From assembly GCF_036226405.1 (NCBI RefSeq), contig NZ_CP108464.1:7378001-7442000 (forward strand): a stretch of 64,000 bases of DNA. The letters are read 5' to 3'. Source of the stretch: Streptomyces sp. NBC_01260. Its GTDB lineage: Bacteria; Actinomycetota; Actinomycetes; Streptomycetales; Streptomycetaceae. Each line of letters opens with the position of its first letter. The first letter of the stretch is position 1. This document shows positions 40,688 to 64,000 of the stretch, piece by piece. The notes under the pieces were generated by a model. It saw only the letters and a program-made list of their open reading frames with translations. It was not told the origin of the DNA and did no database searches. The translations under genes and the position numbers were made by a program.

Positions 40688-42090
40688 CCCCGCCGGTCCT
40701 CGCGGCAGCCCCGGAGAGCCGCACCACCGTGCACCGGCGCCCGCTCTCCTTCGGCCGCTTCGTCGCCGAGGCCCAGGACCGCGGCACTCTCGTGGTGCAG
40801 CCCCGCATGGGCTTCTCCGACCCCGCGCTGATGCGAGCCGGCCTGCTGGCCACCAAGAGTGCCGCCGACGCGGTCGTCGGCACCATGACCATCGACAGCT
40901 ACACCCGGGTGAGCGACGAGGCGTCCGCGGTACGCGCACTGAACAACGGCGTCCCGCTCAACGGGTTCCCCATCACCTCCTACAGCCCCCACACCTCACA
41001 CTGGGTCCTGGACGGTGTGCGGGACGCCGGCTTCCCCGTCCAGATCCGGCACGGGTCGGCACGCCCCCAGCGCATCGTCACCGCACTGGCCCGGCTCGGC
41101 CTGGACGCGACGGAGGGCGGCCCGGTCTCCTACTGCCTGCCCTACGGGCGCACCCCGCTCCTGGACTCCGTACGCAACTGGCAGGAGAGCTGCGAGTTCC
41201 TCGCCGGGCTGCGCGGTACCGGGGCGGAACCGCACCTGGAGACCTTCGGCGGCTGCATGCTCGGCCAGCTCTGCCCGCCCGGACTCCTCGTCGCGATCAG
41301 CGCGCTGGAGGCGCTCTTCTTCCACCGGGCCGGGCTGCGCAGCATCTCGCTCAGCTACGCCCAGCAGACCAACGAGGCGCAGGACCGCGACGCGGTGCAC
41401 GCGCTGCGCAGGCTGGCCGGTGAATTCCTGCCGGACACCGACTGGCACATCGTCCTCTACACCTACATGGGCCTCTACCCGCAGACCCGGCGCGGTTCCC
41501 TGGACCTCCTGGAGCGCTCGGCCGAGCTGGCCGTGGACACCGGGGCGGCCCGGCTGATCGTGAAGACGGCGGCCGAGGCACACCGCATCCCGACCGTGAC
41601 GGAGAACGTCGAGGCCCTGCGGGTCGCCGCGCGGGCCGCGTCCCGGCACCGGGCGGCGACCGGGGACCGGCCCGGGACCGTGCCGGTCCCGCACACCGAC
41701 CCGTCGGACAACGCGGTCTACGCCGAGGCGCGCGCCCTGGTGGACGCCGTGCTGAACCTCGACGACGACCTGGGCCAGGCCCTGCTGAAGGCCTTCGCCC
41801 GCGGATACCTCGACGTCCCCTTCTGCCTGCACCCCGACAACGCGGGCCGCTCCCGGAGTCTCATCGACGGGTCCGGCCGCCTCACCTGGTCCGAGATCGG
41901 GGCGATGCCGCTGGGGCCCGTCCGCGACCGCGGCCGGCGGCTCACCGCCGCCGGGCTGTTCGACGCCCTGTCGTTCGTCCAGCGCCGGCACGACCGCACC
42001 CTTCCCTCGTCCGTTTCCCGCCCCCCGCTTCCCTCGGCGGCCCGACGCCCGGCAGCCCATCGGCAGCACACCCAGGAGGTAGCACCATGA
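40684..42090 (+). CDS. glmE: Methylaspartate (glutamate) mutase, large catalytic subunit
   Basis: 468 residues, close to the 480 or so of characterised GlmE proteins. It forms the TIM barrel that holds the substrate glutamate and closes over the cobalamin of the small subunit. The RHGSARPQRIV segment and several further conserved arginines fit the arginine cluster that holds the substrate carboxylates. The ATG at 40684 overlaps the TGA of the small subunit, so the subunits are made together. In peptide clusters (friulimicin, malacidin) this enzyme supplies 3-methylaspartate, and that is the expected role here. The last 30 residues are basic and look non-conserved. Confidence 0.92.
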   Translation: MTPPVLAAAPESRTTVHRRPLSFGRFVAEAQDRGTLVVQPRMGFSDPALMRAGLLATKSAADAVVGTMTIDSYTRVSDEASAVRALNNGVPLNGFPITSYSPHTSHWVLDGVRDAGFPVQIRHGSARPQRIVTALARLGLDATEGGPVSYCLPYGRTPLLDSVRNWQESCEFLAGLRGTGAEPHLETFGGCMLGQLCPPGLLVAISALEALFFHRAGLRSISLSYAQQTNEAQDRDAVHALRRLAGEFLPDTDWHIVLYTYMGLYPQTRRGSLDLLERSAELAVDTGAARLIVKTAAEAHRIPTVTENVEALRVAARAASRHRAATGDRPGTVPVPHTDPSDNAVYAEARALVDAVLNLDDDLGQALLKAFARGYLDVPFCLHPDNAGRSRSLIDGSGRLTWSEIGAMPLGPVRDRGRRLTAAGLFDALSFVQRRHDRTLPSSVSRPPLPSAARRPAAHRQHTQEVAP

Positions 42091-43103
42091 CCAGCACGAT
42101 CGCCGAGCCCTACGGCCGCATCGCACCCGCGTTCCCGGCCTCTCCCGATCAGCACCTGATGGCCGAGCCGACCCGCGCCACGCTGCGGGTGCAGAGCCGG
42201 ATGCTCGCGGCCACCCGCTCCTTCCTGACCGCGCAGGGGTTCCAGGAACTGCTGCCGCCCGTCATCGGACCGGTCACCGACCCCGGCATCCGCGGTTCCA
42301 AGCAGGTGGACATCGACTTCTACGGCCACAAGTACAAGCTGATGACGAGCGCGATCCTCTACAAGCAGGCCTCGCTGATGGCCTTCGAGAAGATCTTCTA
42401 CATCGCGCCCAACGTGCGCCTGGAACCGCTGGAGACGGCCGTCACGCACCGCCATCTCGCCGAGTTCCACCAGATAGACGTGGAGATCCGCGACGCCGGC
42501 CGCGAGGACGCGATGGAGCTCGCCGAGCGGCTCGTCGCGCACGTCGTCGACGAGGTGGTCCGTGAGATGCCGGGTGACCTGGAGCTCCTGGGCCGGGACC
42601 GGGACGCCTTCCGGGAAGTGGTCCAGGGGGCGTTCGCCCGCACCACGCACCGGGAGGCCACCGCGGACCTGGTGGCGCTCGGCCACCCGCAGGACCCGGG
42701 CGCCGAGATCGACTGGGAGGGGGAGGAGATCCTCTCCGCGAAGACCAGCCGCCCGTTCTTCGTCGTCGACTACCCCAAGGGATCGCGGGGCTTCTACGAC
42801 CAGGAGGACTCCGAGCGCCCCGGCATCCTCCGCAACTTCGACCTGATCGCCCCCGAGGGCTACGGTGAGCTGGCCAGCGGCAGCGAGCGCGAGCACGACT
42901 ACGCGGCCCTGGTCACCCGGATGCGCGAGACCGGCGAGAACCCCGCGAAGTACGGCTGGTACCTCGACCTGGCCCGCCGCGGCATCCCCGCCAGCTCCGG
43001 CTTCGGCATCGGCCTGGAGCGATTCACCCGGTACGTCACCGGCCGCACCGCCGCCTGGGAGGCCAGCGCCTACCCGAAGCTCCCCGGAGTGGTGTCGGCA
43101 TGA
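42087..43103 (+). CDS. Asparagine-synthetase-like paralogue of class II Asp/Asn-tRNA synthetase
   Basis: 338 residues. It is the class IIb catalytic core without an anticodon-binding domain. Motif 2 is in FYIAPNVRLEPLE with the following HRHLAEFHQIDVEI, and motif 3 is GFGIGLERFTRY. Archaeal proteins of this build (the AsnRS-related asparagine synthetase) make asparagine from aspartate, ATP and ammonia through an aspartyl-adenylate. Here the gene overlaps the mutase gene (ATGA) and the following FMN protein gene, so the natural substrate is probably 3-methylaspartate and the product a methylasparagine or other amide. It could also pass an activated acyl to another acceptor. A housekeeping tRNA charging role is unlikely because the tRNA-binding domain is missing. 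Confidence 0.85.
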   Translation: MTSTIAEPYGRIAPAFPASPDQHLMAEPTRATLRVQSRMLAATRSFLTAQGFQELLPPVIGPVTDPGIRGSKQVDIDFYGHKYKLMTSAILYKQASLMAFEKIFYIAPNVRLEPLETAVTHRHLAEFHQIDVEIRDAGREDAMELAERLVAHVVDEVVREMPGDLELLGRDRDAFREVVQGAFARTTHREATADLVALGHPQDPGAEIDWEGEEILSAKTSRPFFVVDYPKGSRGFYDQEDSERPGILRNFDLIAPEGYGELASGSEREHDYAALVTRMRETGENPAKYGWYLDLARRGIPASSGFGIGLERFTRYVTGRTAAWEASAYPKLPGVVSA

Positions 43104-44365
43104 GCGTCCTGAGCGCCGAAGGCTTCCCCGAGGAACAGGTACGGCACCGGGCCAGGGCCGGTGCGGCGGCGGCCTTCCCCGCCCTGGAGTCCTACGGCAG
43201 CAGCCTGCTGGGTGCGATCCCGGCCGGCCACGACCCGTACGATCTGCTGGAGCGCGCCAGGATCGTGCCCCCGGTGTTCATGCCGGAGCGGCTGAAGAAG
43301 CTCATCGACCTGGCCCGGGAACCGCTGTACACCGATGTCGAACTGGGCACGTCGGTCGGCGGGTTCGCCTCCCGGCTGCCGCTGTACGTGTCCGCGTTCG
43401 GCTCGACCCAGGTCGCCAGCCACGACCTGGGCGAGGCGGCCGGACGGCAGGCCGGACAGCTCGGCATCCCGATGGTCATCGGGGAGAACGTGGTGCCGGT
43501 CAACGGCTACCGCGCCGCCTCGGACTCCGGGTCCTCCCCGCTGCTCGGCCGGATCGCCGCCTACACCGCCGCCGCCGACGACGAGCACGGCGGGGTGGTG
43601 GTCCAGCAGTCCACCGAGGACGCGGACGCCGAGGTGTGGAACCAGGTCTACAGCGACCCGGTCTCCGAACCGCTGCTGGCCACCGGCCGGCTCGCCTTCG
43701 AACTGAAGGTCGGCCAGGGTGCCAAGCCGGGGCTCGGCGGCCTCACCGTCCTGGGCCGCGAGGCCGGCGGCAGGGTCGCCGAACAGTACGCCATGGACGA
43801 GGTGTTCGGCGCGGACAGCGACTCGGTCCTGCGGATCAGCAGCCCCGGCACCTTCACCGAGGAGATCCTGCGCCAGCAGATCCGGCTGATGCGGAACAAC
43901 TTCCCCCGCGTGAAGGTGTGGGTGAAGCTGCACCCCGGCCGCGACATCGCCCTCGCCGCGGCCACCGCCTGGGCGGCCGGCGCCGACTCCGTCACGGTGG
44001 ACGGAGCGGAGGGCGGCACCGCCTGGGCGCCGACCGGCTTCCTCGGCCAGGTGGGACTCCCGCTCGGCGAGTGCCTCACCCGCATCGGGCCCACCGACCA
44101 CTGCCTGCTCGCCAGCGGGCGGATCTGGGAAGGCGGCCGGGCCGCGAAGGCACTGGCGCTCGGCGCCCGCGCCGTCGGCCTCGGCCGGGCCGCGCTCCTC
44201 GCCGTGGACGAGGACGCCGACGCCGGCCTGGTCCGGCTGGTCGAGAGCATCGCCCTGGAACTCCGGCTGCTGATCAGCTCCGTCGGCAAGTACCACGCGA
44301 ACGCCCTGGAAGCGGACGACATCCTGCTGCCGGCTGACCCCGCGACGGCCTCCCGCACCGGCTGA
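43100..44365 (+). CDS. Stand-alone FMN-binding glutamate-synthase (GltS-domain) protein
   Basis: 421 residues. The TIM-barrel core has the family motifs [29 protein letters not shown] and the late [12 protein letters not shown] phosphate-binding loop for FMN. The glutaminase domain and the cysteines of the 3Fe-4S cluster of full glutamate synthase are absent. In the complete enzyme this domain reduces iminoglutarate to glutamate with ammonia from glutamine. Alone it could carry out a reductive amination or an oxidation on the methylaspartate branch. Which of these is unknown. The ATG overlaps the stop of the ligase gene, and the first NRPS starts 113 bases later. Confidence 0.87.
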   Translation: MSVLSAEGFPEEQVRHRARAGAAAAFPALESYGSSLLGAIPAGHDPYDLLERARIVPPVFMPERLKKLIDLAREPLYTDVELGTSVGGFASRLPLYVSAFGSTQVASHDLGEAAGRQAGQLGIPMVIGENVVPVNGYRAASDSGSSPLLGRIAAYTAAADDEHGGVVVQQSTEDADAEVWNQVYSDPVSEPLLATGRLAFELKVGQGAKPGLGGLTVLGREAGGRVAEQYAMDEVFGADSDSVLRISSPGTFTEEILRQQIRLMRNNFPRVKVWVKLHPGRDIALAAATAWAAGADSVTVDGAEGGTAWAPTGFLGQVGLPLGECLTRIGPTDHCLLASGRIWEGGRAAKALALGARAVGLGRAALLAVDEDADAGLVRLVESIALELRLLISSVGKYHANALEADDILLPADPATASRTG

Positions 44366-44478
44366 CTCCCTTCCGAACAGCACGACTTCGCACCATCCGC
44401 ACGTCATCCACCGTGGCTCCGTCGGTCTCCCGGCACGCCGCGAGACCACGAGATCCGAGCTACCAAGAAGGTGTCGAG

Positions 44479-62915
<18,437 letters not shown>

Positions 62916-62959
62916 TCGAGGCCGGCCGTTCGCACGAAAGACCCTGACCACACCACCCC

Positions 62960-63002
62960 ACAGGTGCCCGGGACCGCTACGACGGCGGACCCGGGCACCT
63001 GT
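62960..63002 (+). terminator. Terminator hairpin after NRPS-TE gene
   Basis: Perfect 13-bp arms (62960-62972 and 62990-63002) with a 17-base loop, starting 45 bases after the stop. It closes the mutase-to-TE operon. Confidence 0.8.
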
Positions 63003-63132
63003 CCGTGCGCGGCCGTCAGCGGCCCCCAAGTTGCCCGCGGGCTGCCGCTCATGCCGCCGGGCGGCAGGTTCCGGCCTGCATAGCGTGAAGCCATCCGCAG
63101 GCCACGGCTCCCGGCAACAGAAAGTCAAGGAA

Positions 63133-64000
63133 ATGGTTGATCATTCCGGCTGGCGTGTCGGGGTAGCTTCAGCCCCCGTCCACCACGGTGAGATCCTGCA
63201 AGGCGTGTTCACCGGTGACAGCGGGCTCACCCGAGGTCTCGTCACTCTTCCCTGCACCATTCACGCGACCCGTGCGACGTTCATCCCCGCTCCCGGCGAC
63301 GAGGTCACCGTCACGCCGGCCTGGAAGGGCAAGGCCCGGCGCGCGGCCGAACTCGCGGTCCGCGCCGTGACACCGCCGGGCGCCGAGCCGGCGGGCGGTC
63401 ACCTCGACCTCACCGGTGACGTACCGCTGTGCCGGGGCTTCGGCTCGTCCACGAGCGATGTGCTCGCGGCCATCTGGGCGGTCAAGGACGCCTTCGTCAG
63501 CCCGCTGCCGCCGCAGGAGGTCGCCAGGATCGCGGTGCGCGCCGAGACCGCGTCCGACTCCCTGATGTTCGAGGAGTCCACCGTCCTGTTCGCCCAGCGC
63601 GAGGGCAGGGTGATCGAGGACTTCGGCTACCGGATGCCGGCCCTGCGGATCCTCGGCTTCGGCTCGCGGCCCGAGGGCGGCGGGCGGGGCGTGGACACGC
63701 TGGCCTTCTCGCCGGCCCGCTACGGGCAGGACGAGATCGACCTCTTCACCCGGCTGCAGTCGATGCTCCGGGAGGCCATCCAGATGAAGGACGTGGCCCT
63801 GCTGGGATCGGTGGCCACAGCCAGCACGGAGATCAACCAGCGCCATCTGCCGATCCCGGAGCTCGACCGCATCCGTGACATCGCGCGGACCACCGGAGCC
63901 GTCGGGATACAGGCGGCGCACAGCGGGGACATCGCCGGACTCCTCTTCGACCGGGACGACCCCGAGGTCGAGGCGCGGACCGACACGGCCCAGGACCTCC
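63133..64000 (+). CDS. GHMP-family kinase, PduX-like (L-threonine kinase type), 3' end outside window
   Basis: 289 residues are visible and the frame is open to the window edge. The N-terminal motif HGEILQG (18-24) and the GHMP ATP loop PLCRGFGSSTSD (98-109) match the PduX branch, whose known member phosphorylates L-threonine for the aminopropanol arm of cobalamin synthesis. Two roles fit: supply of threonine phosphate for cobalamin, which the nearby mutase needs, or phosphorylation of threonine or a hydroxy amino acid for the peptide. The ATG at 63133 has AAGGA very close upstream; no better start was found. A terminator separates it from the NRPS operon, so it has its own promoter. Confidence 0.8.
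   Translation, partial: MVDHSGWRVGVASAPVHHGEILQGVFTGDSGLTRGLVTLPCTIHATRATFIPAPGDEVTVTPAWKGKARRAAELAVRAVTPPGAEPAGGHLDLTGDVPLCRGFGSSTSDVLAAIWAVKDAFVSPLPPQEVARIAVRAETASDSLMFEESTVLFAQREGRVIEDFGYRMPALRILGFGSRPEGGGRGVDTLAFSPARYGQDEIDLFTRLQSMLREAIQMKDVALLGSVATASTEINQRHLPIPELDRIRDIARTTGAVGIQAAHSGDIAGLLFDRDDPEVEARTDTAQDL

Noticed and set aside
42087..43103. Housekeeping aspartyl-, asparaginyl- or lysyl-tRNA synthetase
   Set aside because: No anticodon-binding domain; only the class IIb core is present, and it is embedded in the mutase operon.

Overview
The window is very GC-rich DNA with GC at most third codon positions, leaders with AGGAGG-type ribosome sites, many ATGA/GTGA overlaps between genes, SARP and MocR regulators, and giant type I NRPS genes. 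This points to an actinomycete, most likely Streptomyces or a close relative. No rRNA, tRNA, insertion sequence or CRISPR array was seen.

Left flank (1-10061): ordinary chromosomal genes. They are the end of an EamA permease, a divergent MocR regulator / FMN-binding protein pair, a divergent LysR regulator / EamA exporter pair, a second FMN-binding protein, an isochorismatase-fold protein that has lost its catalytic cysteine, a Tat-type Rieske lipoprotein, an S9 prolyl-oligopeptidase and a cytochrome P450.

Assembly line I (10461-32096): a rightward trio (75-aa exported peptide, 162-aa cysteine-rich protein, type II thioesterase) meets a leftward operon of seven overlapping or nearly abutting genes. 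In order of transcription these are an MFS exporter, NRPS A-T-C-T, a luciferase-like monooxygenase (MupA/Atu3671 type), NRPS C-A-T-E, NRPS C-A-T-TE, NRPS C-A-T, and a KS-ACP protein without an acyltransferase. The E domain of one NRPS followed by a DCL-looking C domain in the next supports the order C-A-T-E to C-A-T-TE.

Control region (32097-39143): a 128-aa protein of unknown function and a 103-aa exported peptide carrying five DDKGPT repeats, both preceded by repeated GGGAAC/GTTCCC motifs. Then come a 1001-aa SARP-NB-ARC-TPR regulator, a divergent XRE-type regulator with an NTPase domain, and an OTCase-fold carbamoyltransferase. Stacked hairpins separate this from an MbtH gene.

Assembly line II (39336-64000): MbtH and a 93-aa unknown point left. 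A rightward operon starts with four translationally coupled genes: the two subunits of an adenosylcobalamin-dependent glutamate (methylaspartate) mutase, an aminoacyl-tRNA-synthetase-like asparagine synthetase, and an FMN-dependent glutamate-synthase-domain protein. Two NRPS genes follow with six modules (A-T, C-A-T x3; then C-A-T x2-TE), so a hexapeptide is expected. Modules 2 to 5 have almost the same specificity pocket, and modules 2 and 4 share 956 identical bases with an unusual TTG/GGT-rich codon usage. After a strong terminator, a PduX-like threonine-kinase-family GHMP kinase runs off the right edge.

Reading of the whole: one or two orphan peptide clusters. The least familiar parts are the mutase / ligase / GltS-like precursor cassette, the DDKGPT repeat peptide beside the regulators, and the C-T (A-less) and KS-ACP (AT-less) stations in line I. 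Substrates and product are not established by sequence alone.
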